64,000 bases of DNA from Flavobacterium sp. TR2 (GTDB lineage: Bacteria; Bacteroidota; Bacteroidia; Flavobacteriales; Flavobacteriaceae): positions 1,674,001 to 1,738,000 of the forward strand of contig NZ_CP104307.1 of NCBI RefSeq assembly GCF_025252405.1, written 5' to 3'. Below are positions 14,413 to 22,291 of this stretch, in pieces. Within the stretch, counting starts at the first letter, position 1. Every line of letters begins with the position of its first letter. The notes under the pieces were generated by a model, which saw only the letters and a list, made by a program, of their open reading frames with translations, searched no databases and was not told the origin of the DNA. The position numbers and the translations under genes were made by a program.

Positions 14413-16487
14413 AAATTGCTTTGTTTGGACCTGAAAGTACAGGAAAAACAACCTTAGCAAAACAGCTTGCAGATTACTACGAAACCGAATGGGTTCCCGA
14501 GTTTGCACGTGACTATCTGCAAGAAAAATGGGAGGAGAATAAGCACATTTGCGTAGCCGATGATATGATGCCTATTGCGTATGGACAAACAGCGTTGGAA
14601 AACGAAAAATTGGCAAGCGCAAATAAATACTTGTTCTGCGATACGAATTTGATGGTGACCAAAGTCTTTTCTGAAATGTATTATGGTTTTTGCGATCCGC
14701 TTTTAAATGAAGCGGCGCTTAAACACGAATACGATTTGTTTTTCCTGACTGACATTGATGTGCCGTGGGAGAAAGACGATATTCGCGATACTCCTGAAGG
14801 GCGCGAAACTGTCTTTTCTGTTTTTAAACAAACTTTGATAGACACTAAAAAGCCTTTCATAACCTTATCTGGTGACAAAGAAACGCGCTTGGCAAAAGCA
14901 ACGGCTATTATTGATAATTTGACTATTGCGAAAGAAAAAGGCTTTTCTTCTTCAGATTTTGTTCAAATTTATGAAAGAGGAATTCCTTTTGCGAACGTTA
15001 TAAAACAGCTCGAAATTTTTGACAATGGAATTGCTAAGAGTAATTTACTAAGCCCAGCGAGAATTGATAATGGTATTTTGAGCTTATCTGAAAAAGATTT
15101 TGAAGAAAAAGCAATCTTTTTTGATAAACAGAAAGAAAATTTAAAAATTAAAAAGTTTGTTCCTGCCTCTGGTGCCGCATCGAGAATGTTCAAATTTTTG
15201 AACACTTTTCTAAATGATTTTGATATTCAAAAAGAAACTATAAACGCTTACATTAACAGAAAAAAAGATAAAGAGCTTGCTATTTTTATTATCGGAATGG
15301 AAAAGTTTCCTTTTTTTGAAGCAATAGATCAAAAATTAAGAGAAGTTTATCCTGATTTTGAAACCCTTGAGAGAGATTACAAAAATTATTATTTTATAAA
15401 ATTGTTATTGTCTCCTGACTATTTTGATTTTGCCAATAAACCAAAAGCAGTATTGCCATTTCATTTGTATGAAACACATATAGCGAATCCGATTGAAGAG
15501 CATTTAAATGAATGCGTACATTATGCTACTTCAAAAAATGTTTCCAATTTGCATTTTACAGTTTCAGAAATTCACCAAAACTTGTTTTATAAAGGAGTTA
15601 ATGAAGTTATAGAAAAGATTGAAGAGCCTTCTGGTGTTAAAATTAATATTGGGTATTCATACCAAAATAAAAGCACAGATTCCATTACTATTGATGAAGA
15701 AAAAAAATTAGTTAAGGATAAGAATGATAATTTAGTCTTTAGGCCAGGAGGACATGGTGCCTTAATCGAAAATTTGAATAACCTAGAGGCAGATGTAATT
15801 TTTATTAAAAATATAGACAACGTAATTCAGAATCATATTGATAAAATTACCTTGTACAAAAAAGCACTAGCAGGTGTTTTAATTGAAGTACAGCAAAAAA
15901 TTTTTTCGTATTTAAAATTAATTGACCAGAAAGAGATTGAAGAAAATCATTTGGCAGAAATTATCTTGTTTTTAAAGGAAAAACTCAATGTTGAGATGAA
16001 TGCTGATTTCGGTAAATTTACTTTTGAAAATAAAATAAGCAAAATAAAAGAACTTTTAGATAGGCCAATTCGTGTTTGCGGAATGGTGAAAAATGAAGGA
16101 GAACCTGGAGGTGGCCCATTTTGGGTAATGAATGATAAAGGAGTAAGCTCTCTTCAAATTGTTGAAACTTCTCAAGTAGATTTGACTAATAAGAAACAGC
16201 AGACAATTTTAGCAGAATCGACACATTTTAATCCAGTAGATTTGGTTTGCGGTATTAAGAACTATAAAAAAGAGAAATTTGACCTATTGCAATTTGTCGA
16301 TCGAAAAGCAGGTTTTATTGTAGAGAAAAGTGTCGATGGAAAAACAGTGAAAAGTTACGAATTGCCAGGGTTATGGAATGGATCAATGGCCAATTGGCTG
16401 ACCGTTTTTGTTGCCGTCCCTCTGATTACTTTTAACCCAGTAAAAACGGTAAACGATTTGTTGAAAGCAGCGCATCAGCCACAATAA
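14373..16487 (+). CDS. NadR-like kinase fused to DUF4301
   Basis: A 704-residue fusion. Residues about 12-190 form a P-loop kinase like the ribosylnicotinamide kinase part of NadR: GPESTGKTT at 19-27, VPEFARDYL and LFCDTN follow. Residues about 215-704 match the DUF4301 family (VPASGAASRMFKFLN, FRPGGHGALIENL, NEGEPGGGPFWV). The GxGAASRMF and PGGHGAL patterns resemble nucleotide-sugar pyrophosphorylases, but the activity is unknown. It overlaps the 3' end of pnuC by 40 bases, so the kinase probably traps the imported vitamin. The fusion ties an uncharacterised domain to vitamin salvage. Confidence 0.85.
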   Translation: MEKDLRQQKTSIIKIALFGPESTGKTTLAKQLADYYETEWVPEFARDYLQEKWEENKHICVADDMMPIAYGQTALENEKLASANKYLFCDTNLMVTKVFSEMYYGFCDPLLNEAALKHEYDLFFLTDIDVPWEKDDIRDTPEGRETVFSVFKQTLIDTKKPFITLSGDKETRLAKATAIIDNLTIAKEKGFSSSDFVQIYERGIPFANVIKQLEIFDNGIAKSNLLSPARIDNGILSLSEKDFEEKAIFFDKQKENLKIKKFVPASGAASRMFKFLNTFLNDFDIQKETINAYINRKKDKELAIFIIGMEKFPFFEAIDQKLREVYPDFETLERDYKNYYFIKLLLSPDYFDFANKPKAVLPFHLYETHIANPIEEHLNECVHYATSKNVSNLHFTVSEIHQNLFYKGVNEVIEKIEEPSGVKINIGYSYQNKSTDSITIDEEKKLVKDKNDNLVFRPGGHGALIENLNNLEADVIFIKNIDNVIQNHIDKITLYKKALAGVLIEVQQKIFSYLKLIDQKEIEENHLAEIILFLKEKLNVEMNADFGKFTFENKISKIKELLDRPIRVCGMVKNEGEPGGGPFWVMNDKGVSSLQIVETSQVDLTNKKQQTILAESTHFNPVDLVCGIKNYKKEKFDLLQFVDRKAGFIVEKSVDGKTVKSYELPGLWNGSMANWLTVFVAVPLITFNPVKTVNDLLKAAHQPQ

Positions 16488-16488
16488 T

Positions 16489-16893
16489 ATGGATTCAGAA
16501 AAAATCATATCAGAATTAAATTTTAAGGCCGTTCGCAGCAGCGGTTCTGGCGGGCAAAACGTGAATAAAGTTTCGTCAAAAGTAGTTCTGAGTTTTGATT
16601 TGAATGCTTCTCAAACTTTGTCTGATGAAGAAAAATTACTTCTGCAAGAAAATATTGCATCAAGATTGACTTCTGAAAATATCTTAATTTTAAATTGCGA
16701 CGAAGACCGAAGCCAACTTAAAAACAAAGAAATTGTAACCAAACGATTTCTGGAAATTATCAAAAAAGGATTGTATGTTCCAAAAGTCAGAAAGGCAACA
16801 AAAGTCCCGAAAGCTGTAATTAAGAAAAGAATTAAAGACAAGAAGACTCTTTCTGATTTAAAGCAATCTCGAAGAAGACCGAATTTAGATTAA
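16489..16893 (+). CDS. arfB: ArfB/YaeJ-type peptidyl-tRNA hydrolase
   Basis: A 134-residue protein with the release-factor catalytic GGQ at residues 21-23 (SGSGGQNVNKV), no codon-recognition domain, and a basic C-terminal tail (KKRIKDKKTLSDLKQSRRRP) that enters the empty mRNA channel. This is the pattern of ArfB, which frees ribosomes stalled without a stop codon. It begins 2 bases after the stop of the kinase-DUF4301 gene and so is the last gene of that operon. Confidence 0.92.
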   Translation: MDSEKIISELNFKAVRSSGSGGQNVNKVSSKVVLSFDLNASQTLSDEEKLLLQENIASRLTSENILILNCDEDRSQLKNKEIVTKRFLEIIKKGLYVPKVRKATKVPKAVIKKRIKDKKTLSDLKQSRRRPNLD

Positions 16894-16902
16894 ATATCAA
16901 TT

Positions 16903-16972
16903 TTAAAATTCCAAATTCTAAAAGAAGACCTCTAAGGCTTTTGGAATTTGGAATTTGATTTTTGGAATTTTT
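16903..16972. repeat. GGAATTT-type inverted repeat
   Basis: Units of AATTCCAAATTC are followed by TTTGGAATTTGGAATTTG in the opposite sense, so the region can form a hairpin after arfB. Related blocks are found at 23578-23720 and 37672-37775. It also supplies the TTTG -33 box of the downstream promoter. Confidence 0.65.
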
Positions 16973-16985
16973 AACATTACATTTG
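16954..16985 (+). promoter_or_regulatory. promoter of the thiamin TonB-receptor gene
   Basis: TTTG (16954-16957), 20 bases, then TACATTTG (16978-16985) match the Bacteroidota promoter consensus. The TPP riboswitch starts within about 6 bases of the -7 box, so it occupies the very 5' end of the message. Confidence 0.7.
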
Positions 16986-16990
16986 CACTG

Positions 16991-17072
16991 TCTCAAAGGG
17001 GTGCTCCAAATAACGAGCTGAGATCATACCCAAAGAACCTGAGCGAGTAATGTTGCTAAGGGAAAAACGACA
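16991..17072 (+). promoter_or_regulatory. TPP riboswitch (THI element)
   Basis: The conserved THI-box words are all present in order: AGGGGTGCTC, GCTGAGAT, ATACCC, GAACCTGA and a closing segment around GCTAAGGGAA. This RNA binds thiamin pyrophosphate and lowers expression of the downstream TonB receptor gene, which begins 92 bases later. The contact GCTGAGA and the CCTGA core are intact. A second copy controls the thiamin biosynthesis genes at 32274-32357. Confidence 0.95.
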
Positions 17073-17163
17073 CTATCGAGCGTGCACACTTTATTTTGTC
17101 GTGAAACACATTTATTAATTTAACAAAAGAATAATTCCCCCTTTTATTCGTAATTCTTTACGA

Positions 17164-19347
17164 ATGAAAACTATTTTTCAAGGTGCTAAGGCACAGAGGT
17201 ACAAAGGCACAGAGGTTTTTGCAAACAAAACCAAATTTATCTTTTCTACATTTTCTTTTCTTTTTACTCTTTTATCTTTTTCACAGCAGCAAGATTCTAC
17301 AAAAGTGAATCAGCTGGATGATGTTTTAGTTTCTGCGGTTCGTGTTACGTCAAAGACTCCTGTGAGTTTTAGCAATATGGATAAAAAGGAGATTAAGTTT
17401 AGAAATTTAGGTCAGGATATTCCAGTCTTGATGAACTATCTTCCTTCGGTAGTAACAACTTCAGATGCTGGTAACGGTGTTGGTTATACCGGAATTAGAG
17501 TACGTGGAAGTGACGCTACGCGTGTAAACGTAACCATAAACGGAATTCCGTACAATGATGCTGAAAGTCAAGGAACTTTTTGGGTAAATATGCCCGATTT
17601 TGCTTCTTCTGTAGAAAGTCTACAATTGCAGCGCGGTGTTGGAACATCAACAAATGGAGCAGGAGCATTTGGAGCAAGCTTAAATATGCTGACGGATAGT
17701 TATGCAAGAAAAGCGACAGGTGAAATTTCAAGTTCTGCTGGATCTTTCAATACTTTTAAAAACACGGTAAAATTTAGTACGGGTTTATTAAATGACCATT
17801 TTGAAATTGCTGGACGTTTGTCTGCAATAAAATCTCACGGATATATTGACCGTGGAAGCGCAGATTTAAAATCATATTTCTTGCAGGGAACTTACGTTGG
17901 TAAAACGACTTTAATTAAAGCATTGGTTTTTGGAGGAACTCAAAAAACGTATCAATCTTGGAATGGAATCGATGGAGAGACGTTAAACACAAATCGTACT
18001 TTTAACTCGGCAGGAATGTACACAGACGATGCAGGAAATGTACATTTCTATGATAACGAAACCGATAATTACAATCAGGATCATTATCAATTGCACTGGA
18101 GTGAATCGATTTCTGATAAATGGAGTACAAACTTGGCATTTCATTATACAAAAGGAAAAGGCTATTACGAAAACTATAAAGAAGATGAGCCTGTTGCAGG
18201 ATATGGACCAATTCAACCAACAAAAACACTTGAAGACGACAATGGAGATTTAGTTCCAGTAACCGATTTGATTCGCCAAAAATGGTTGGATAATGATTTC
18301 TACGGAACTACTTTTTCTGCTAAATATGTGACCGAAAAACTAAATGTTATTTTAGGAGGAGGCTGGAATAAATATGAAGGAGATCATTTCGGAAAAGTGA
18401 TCTGGGCTCAATACTCGGATCAATCAGCATTGGGGGCTCATTATTACGATGATTATTCATCAAAAACAGATGGTAATGTTTTCGCGAAAGCAAATTATCA
18501 ATTTACAGAAAAGTTAAGTTTCTATGGCGATCTGCAATATAGAAGAGTTCGTTACAAAGCCAATAGCGCAGAAACTGGTCTGGTAGATGATACTTTCAAT
18601 TTCTTCAATCCGAAAGCAGGTTTAAATTACGCTTTTAATCAAAATAGCACTTTATATTTTTCTTACGCAAGAGCTAATCGTGAACCAAATAGAACCGATT
18701 ACGAAGGCGGAAATGTGAAGCCTGAAAAACTGAATGATTTTGAATTAGGCTGGAGATTCAACACAGAGAAGTTTCAATTGAATTCAAATGTATATTATAT
18801 GGGATACAAAGATCAATTAATCTTAACAGGAAGATTGGACGATGTAGGAAACCCAATTCGTGCTAATACAGAGAAAAGCTACCGTTTAGGTTTCGAATTT
18901 GATGCGACAATTGCACTTTCTGAGAAATTTACTTTAAGGCCAAACTTTACTTTAAGCAGCAACAAAAATGTTGATTTAGCAGTTGATGGCGAATATTATG
19001 GTACAACCAAAATCGCCTATTCTCCAGAAGTTATTGCAGGAAACGTGATTGTATATAAACCGATAGAGAGATTATATCTTTCATTACTGCAAAAATATGT
19101 GGGAGAGCAATACATGAACAATATTGAACTTCCGGCAGCAAAATTGGCAGATTACTTTGTAAACGATTTTAATGCATCTTACGAAATTAAACCAAAAACG
19201 ATTTTTCAATCTATAACAATCACAGCTTTGGTGAATAATATTTTCGATAAAAAATATGTTTCAAATGGATATATGTGGGATGTTTACCCTTACTATTATC
19301 CGCAAGCGGGAACAAATTTCTTAGTTGGTTTGAATTTAAAATTCTAA
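17164..19347 (+). CDS. TonB-dependent outer-membrane receptor, thiamin-type
   Basis: A 727-residue receptor with a plug domain (about 55-165; GIRVRGSDATRVNVTINGIPYND) and a long beta barrel ending in aromatic-rich strands (GLNLKF). A TPP riboswitch in its leader indicates uptake of thiamin or a precursor. The signal-peptide core FIFSTFSFLFTLLSF is preceded by an odd insert (residues 6-18) encoded by a dispersed AAGG/GAGG repeat at 17180-17215; no other start codon would skip it. No carboxypeptidase-like N-terminal domain or SusD partner is present. Confidence 0.92.
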   Translation: MKTIFQGAKAQRYKGTEVFANKTKFIFSTFSFLFTLLSFSQQQDSTKVNQLDDVLVSAVRVTSKTPVSFSNMDKKEIKFRNLGQDIPVLMNYLPSVVTTSDAGNGVGYTGIRVRGSDATRVNVTINGIPYNDAESQGTFWVNMPDFASSVESLQLQRGVGTSTNGAGAFGASLNMLTDSYARKATGEISSSAGSFNTFKNTVKFSTGLLNDHFEIAGRLSAIKSHGYIDRGSADLKSYFLQGTYVGKTTLIKALVFGGTQKTYQSWNGIDGETLNTNRTFNSAGMYTDDAGNVHFYDNETDNYNQDHYQLHWSESISDKWSTNLAFHYTKGKGYYENYKEDEPVAGYGPIQPTKTLEDDNGDLVPVTDLIRQKWLDNDFYGTTFSAKYVTEKLNVILGGGWNKYEGDHFGKVIWAQYSDQSALGAHYYDDYSSKTDGNVFAKANYQFTEKLSFYGDLQYRRVRYKANSAETGLVDDTFNFFNPKAGLNYAFNQNSTLYFSYARANREPNRTDYEGGNVKPEKLNDFELGWRFNTEKFQLNSNVYYMGYKDQLILTGRLDDVGNPIRANTEKSYRLGFEFDATIALSEKFTLRPNFTLSSNKNVDLAVDGEYYGTTKIAYSPEVIAGNVIVYKPIERLYLSLLQKYVGEQYMNNIELPAAKLADYFVNDFNASYEIKPKTIFQSITITALVNNIFDKKYVSNGYMWDVYPYYYPQAGTNFLVGLNLKF
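17180..17215 (+). repeat. dispersed AAGG/GAGG repeat inside the receptor signal sequence
   Basis: The stretch is built of units like AAGGTGC, TAAGGCAC, AGAGGTAC and AAAGGCAC. Similar units, read on the opposite strand, end both copies of the tandem repeat at 1324-1766. Here the repeat is within the coding region and in frame. Confidence 0.7.
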
Positions 19348-19364
19348 TGAAGCCAAGACACAAA

Positions 19365-19394
19365 AAAGCCTGAAACTATTTTCAGGCTTTTTGT
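19365..19394. terminator. bidirectional terminator
   Basis: AAAAAGCCTGAAA and TTTCAGGCTTTTT pair around a short ACTAT loop, with A/T runs on both sides. It lies between the convergent receptor and Rieske-fold lipoprotein genes and can serve both. Confidence 0.88.
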
Positions 19395-19395
19395 T

Positions 19396-19812
19396 TTAAT
19401 TGTATACATGAATTACTGTTCCAGAAGATTCGACGCGATATTGTTTCATCGGATATTCCTTTCCGCCTAGTCCCGTAAACAGGTTATATTGAGTTTTATC
19501 GCAAGGGCATACAGCGTAAATTCCTTCAATTGTCATTGCTGTGCACGAAGTTAAAGCTTGGTTTGGGCAGGCAGCATCAAAAGCTGTATAAGTTCCTTCT
19601 CCAGTTTTCATTACGATAATTCCTTTTGCGCCAAAATTGGCAACATATACAGGATTGCTCGGATATATTAATTTGTTATAGGTGGGAAGATTAGTGTCCA
19701 GATAAGCGTTTATCGAATAATTAGGAATGTACGGATTGTTATTGCTTCTGTTGTTGTCACTGCAAGCAAATAAAACTGCGGTAAATGCGATAAAGAACCA
19801 GATTTTTTTCAT
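19396..19812 (-). CDS. Rieske-fold lipoprotein with altered ligand residues
   Basis: A 138-residue protein with a lipoprotein signal (lipobox Cys C17, LFACS). The fold pattern is that of a small Rieske domain: a first loop DAACPN (C82) and a second loop VCPCDKTQYNLFTGLG (C102, C104). A true Rieske [2Fe-2S] centre needs two Cys and two His; here the His positions are Asn84 and Cys104/Asp105. It may bind another metal, form a disulphide (C90 is also available), or be structural. It is exported and monocistronic. Confidence 0.7.
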   Translation of the reverse strand: MKKIWFFIAFTAVLFACSDNNRSNNNPYIPNYSINAYLDTNLPTYNKLIYPSNPVYVANFGAKGIIVMKTGEGTYTAFDAACPNQALTSCTAMTIEGIYAVCPCDKTQYNLFTGLGGKEYPMKQYRVESSGTVIHVYN

Positions 19813-19905
19813 TATTTGAATAAGAATTAGTTAAAACAAAAATAATTTATTTAGATTTGAAATCTATATGATTAACATATAATTATGTACTATTAAAAAT
19901 TATAG

Positions 19906-19946
19906 TATATTTGTGGTAAGAAAATCCCGTCGCGATGGGATTTTTT
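19906..19946 (+). promoter_or_regulatory. greA promoter and terminator-like leader hairpin
   Basis: TATATTTG (19906-19913) is an exact -7 box. Starting about 7 bases later, AAAATCCC (19921-19928) pairs with GGGATTTT (19937-19944) around GTCGCGAT, and T41-T46 form a run. This is an intrinsic-terminator shape at the start of the transcript, 24 bases before the greA ATG. Confidence 0.7.
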
Positions 19947-19969
19947 GTATTTATATAAACGATGAAGTT

Positions 19970-20446
19970 ATGAGTAAAGTATCTTATTATACAGCAGAAG
20001 GATTAAAAAAATTAAAAGATGAATTGGAGCATTTAAAAAGTGTAATGCGTCCAAAGGCATCTCAAGATATTGCAGATGCAAGAGATAAAGGTGACTTGTC
20101 TGAAAATGCAGAATATGATGCAGCAAAAGAAGCACAGGGTTTATTAGAAATGAGAATTGCTAAACTTGAAGAAGTATATGCAAACGCAAGATTAATAGAC
20201 GAATCTCAACTAGACGTTTCTAAAGTTTTGGTTTTATCAAATGTGAAAATCAAAAATCAAAGCAACGGAATGGAAATGAAATATACTCTTGTTGCTGAAA
20301 GCGAAGCAGATTTAAAAACAGGTAAAATCTCTGTGACATCTCCTATCGGAAAAGGTTTATTGGGAAAATCTGTTGGAGAAGTAGCAGAAATTACAGTTCC
20401 AAACGGAGTTTTGAAATTTGAAATTCTTGAGATCACAAGAGACTAA
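19970..20446 (+). CDS. greA: transcription elongation factor GreA
   Basis: A 158-residue Gre factor that rescues backtracked RNA polymerase by stimulating transcript cleavage. The N-terminal coiled coil (about 10-75) carries the acidic tip DKGDLSENAEYDAAKE, whose D and E residues reach the polymerase active site; the C-terminal FKBP-like part contains SPIGKGLLGKSVGE. I start at ATG 19970 (MSKVSYYT), the family's normal N-terminus. A longer in-frame GTG at 19913 lies within the -7 box and is rejected. HIT follows after 49 bases. Confidence 0.97.
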   Translation: MSKVSYYTAEGLKKLKDELEHLKSVMRPKASQDIADARDKGDLSENAEYDAAKEAQGLLEMRIAKLEEVYANARLIDESQLDVSKVLVLSNVKIKNQSNGMEMKYTLVAESEADLKTGKISVTSPIGKGLLGKSVGEVAEITVPNGVLKFEILEITRD

Positions 20447-20449
20447 ATT

Positions 20450-20469
20450 ATTGCGAGGAACGAAGCAAT
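20450..20469. repeat. short palindromic dispersed repeat
   Basis: ATTGC-GAGGAACGAA-GCAAT sits in the 49-bp gap between greA and the HIT gene. The word GCGAGGAACGAAGCAATC is of the kind scattered through Flavobacteriia intergenic DNA. Confidence 0.45.
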
Positions 20470-20495
20470 CACCTATTAAGACTTAAAAATAAACA

Positions 20496-20885
20496 ATGGC
20501 ATCAATATTCACTAAAATAGTAAACGGAGAAATTCCTGCATACAAAATTGCTGAAGACGATAATTATTTAGCATTTTTAGATGTAAATCCAAACGCAAAA
20601 GGACATACGCTTTGTATTCCGAAACAAGAAATCGATAAGATTTTTGATATGGATGAAGAACTGTATTTAGGATTAATGAAGTTTTCTAAAAAAGTGGCGG
20701 CAGCTTTAGAAAAAACAGTTCCATGCAAAAGAGTCGGAATTGCAGTTGTAGGACTTGAAGTGCCTCACGCACACGTACATTTGATTCCGTTAAACCATAT
20801 GGATGAGATGCGTTTTATTGATAAAGTTTCGCTTTCAAAAGAAGAGTTTGAAGCTTTAGCGAAAGATATTCAATCAAATTTGTAA
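20496..20885 (+). CDS. HIT-family nucleotide hydrolase
   Basis: A 129-residue histidine-triad protein, the group that splits phosphoramidate or dinucleotide substrates such as AMP-lysine or Ap4A. The triad is H91-A-H93-V-H95 in VPHAHVHLIPL. FTKIVNGEIPAYKI at the N-terminus is the usual HinT start. It follows greA on the same strand and probably shares its transcript. A strong terminator follows at 20957-20995. Confidence 0.93.
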   Translation: MASIFTKIVNGEIPAYKIAEDDNYLAFLDVNPNAKGHTLCIPKQEIDKIFDMDEELYLGLMKFSKKVAAALEKTVPCKRVGIAVVGLEVPHAHVHLIPLNHMDEMRFIDKVSLSKEEFEALAKDIQSNL

Positions 20886-20904
20886 GATTCAAATAGAATA
20901 AGCT

Positions 20905-20929
20905 TGTCAGGCTGAGTGGAGTCGAAGAC
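20905..20929. repeat. dispersed GTCAGGCTGAGTGGAGTCGAAG-type element
   Basis: TGTCAGGCTGAGTGGAGTCG followed by AAGAC lies just past the HIT stop codon. Closely related words are widespread between genes of Flavobacteriia. No function is known to me. Confidence 0.5.
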
Positions 20930-20956
20930 ATATAAAGTTTGAAAATTATATAGAAA

Positions 20957-20995
20957 ATAAAAGTGCAGTAATGATAAATTTACTGCACTTTTTTA
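20957..20995. terminator. bidirectional terminator overlapping the histidine-kinase 3' end
   Basis: AAAAGTGCAGTAA pairs with TTACTGCACTTTT around a short AT-rich loop, followed by T-runs. On the minus strand the last codons of the kinase gene form part of the stem. It serves the convergent greA-HIT unit and the kinase. Confidence 0.85.
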
Positions 20996-22131
20996 TTTAA
21001 AGCAATTTGAAAAGTAGTTCCTTTTCCAATTTCAGAATGTAAAACTTTGATTTTTCCGTTGTGATATTCTTCTACAATTCTTTTGGTTAAAGAAAGCCCA
21101 AGACCCCAGCCGCGTTTTTTGGTTGTATAACCAGTCTCAAAAATGGTTTTAAATTGTTTTTTAGGAATTCCAGTTCCAGAATCTTTAATGTTAATTTTTA
21201 TATGATGTGCGTCTTGTTCAATTTGAAGGTCTAAAGTTCCTTTTCCCTTCATGGCATCAATCGCATTTTTAACCAAATTTTCGATAGTCCAACTATGCAA
21301 AGTTGGGTTTATCATGCCTAATATTGGAGAATTTGGAGCGTTAAATGAAAAGGCAACTTGCTTCGAAAAACGAGATTGTAAATATTCATAAGCCGTTTTT
21401 GTTTCTTCTACAATATCATGAAGTTCTAAAACAGGCACAGAACCGATTTTAGAAAAACGATCTGTAATGGTCTGCAGGCGTTCAATATCTTTCTCTATTT
21501 CAATGCTAATAGAAGGATCAATATCTTCGGTTTTTAATATTTCTACCCAGCCAATTAATGAAGAAAGCGGTGTTCCAATCTGATGTGCCGTTTCTTTTGC
21601 CATTCCCGCCCAAAGTTTGTTTTGGGTTGCCATTTTAGTGCTTTTGTAAAAATTGTAAATCAATGCAATGCATAAAAATATAATCAAAAGCAGGGCAATT
21701 GGATAATACTTGAGTTTATTCAGTAATGAAGAGTTTCCATAATATAACGTCTGATATTTTCCTGGAGCATACTCAAAAGTGATAGGCTCATTTTCGTTTT
21801 TCAGCTTATTCAAGAAAGCGGTTCTTTTTTTCTTATCGTTAAGAATTTCGTCAGGAACATTTACGGCACTTACCACTTTATCATACAGCATGATTATACC
21901 CGGAATTGAAGTATTATTGTTGAAAATCTGAAGCGGAAGCTCTACATCGGTATTTTCATCTGCATTTACAATTGTAATTTGAGCCTTCACAAAAAGGTTC
22001 ATTTTTAAGCGTTCCTCGTTTTTAAAAATTTGGAAGAAAGTGTATGTGTTCCAAAGAATTAGAGAAATGATTATAAAACAAACAGAAATAATAATCCAGC
22101 GGGTTGTATTTGTTCTTTCAGAAAAAGACAT
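20980..22131 (-). CDS. orphan sensor histidine kinase
   Basis: A 383-residue kinase from ATG 22131 (MSFSERT). Two membrane helices (about 11-32 and 144-162) enclose an extracytoplasmic domain, followed by the H box AKETAHQIGTPLSSL (H183), N box NLVKNAIDA, and ATP-lid motifs DSGTGIP and GWGLGLS. An in-frame ATG at 22170 would add 13 residues, but MSFSERT gives the more usual N-terminus. No response regulator gene lies beside it, so its partner must be elsewhere. The signal is unknown. The last codons overlap a terminator. Confidence 0.88.
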   Translation of the reverse strand: MSFSERTNTTRWIIISVCFIIISLILWNTYTFFQIFKNEERLKMNLFVKAQITIVNADENTDVELPLQIFNNNTSIPGIIMLYDKVVSAVNVPDEILNDKKKRTAFLNKLKNENEPITFEYAPGKYQTLYYGNSSLLNKLKYYPIALLLIIFLCIALIYNFYKSTKMATQNKLWAGMAKETAHQIGTPLSSLIGWVEILKTEDIDPSISIEIEKDIERLQTITDRFSKIGSVPVLELHDIVEETKTAYEYLQSRFSKQVAFSFNAPNSPILGMINPTLHSWTIENLVKNAIDAMKGKGTLDLQIEQDAHHIKINIKDSGTGIPKKQFKTIFETGYTTKKRGWGLGLSLTKRIVEEYHNGKIKVLHSEIGKGTTFQIALNKKVQ

Positions 22132-22246
22132 ATCAGTTTTTTTGAGGTATAAATATAACGAAATATACACATTTTATATTTTGCCGATACTGAAAGATTT
22201 TTCGATTTTATCTGTAAAACTATTTCATCTAATTAAACCATTTCAA

Positions 22247-22254
22247 TACTTTTG
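22247..22254 (+). promoter_or_regulatory. -7 element of the flavin-reductase gene
   Basis: TACTTTTG fits TAnnTTTG and lies 37 bases before the ATG. Confidence 0.5.
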
Positions 22255-22291
22255 TAGCTGCTAAAATGAGATTCTGTCTAAATTTTAAAGT

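Noticed and set aside
19913..19969. In-frame N-terminal extension of GreA from a GTG at 19913
   Set aside because: The GTG overlaps the end of the TATATTTG -7 box, so it would not be in the transcript, and the extra residues are encoded by the leader hairpin and do not fit the GreA family.
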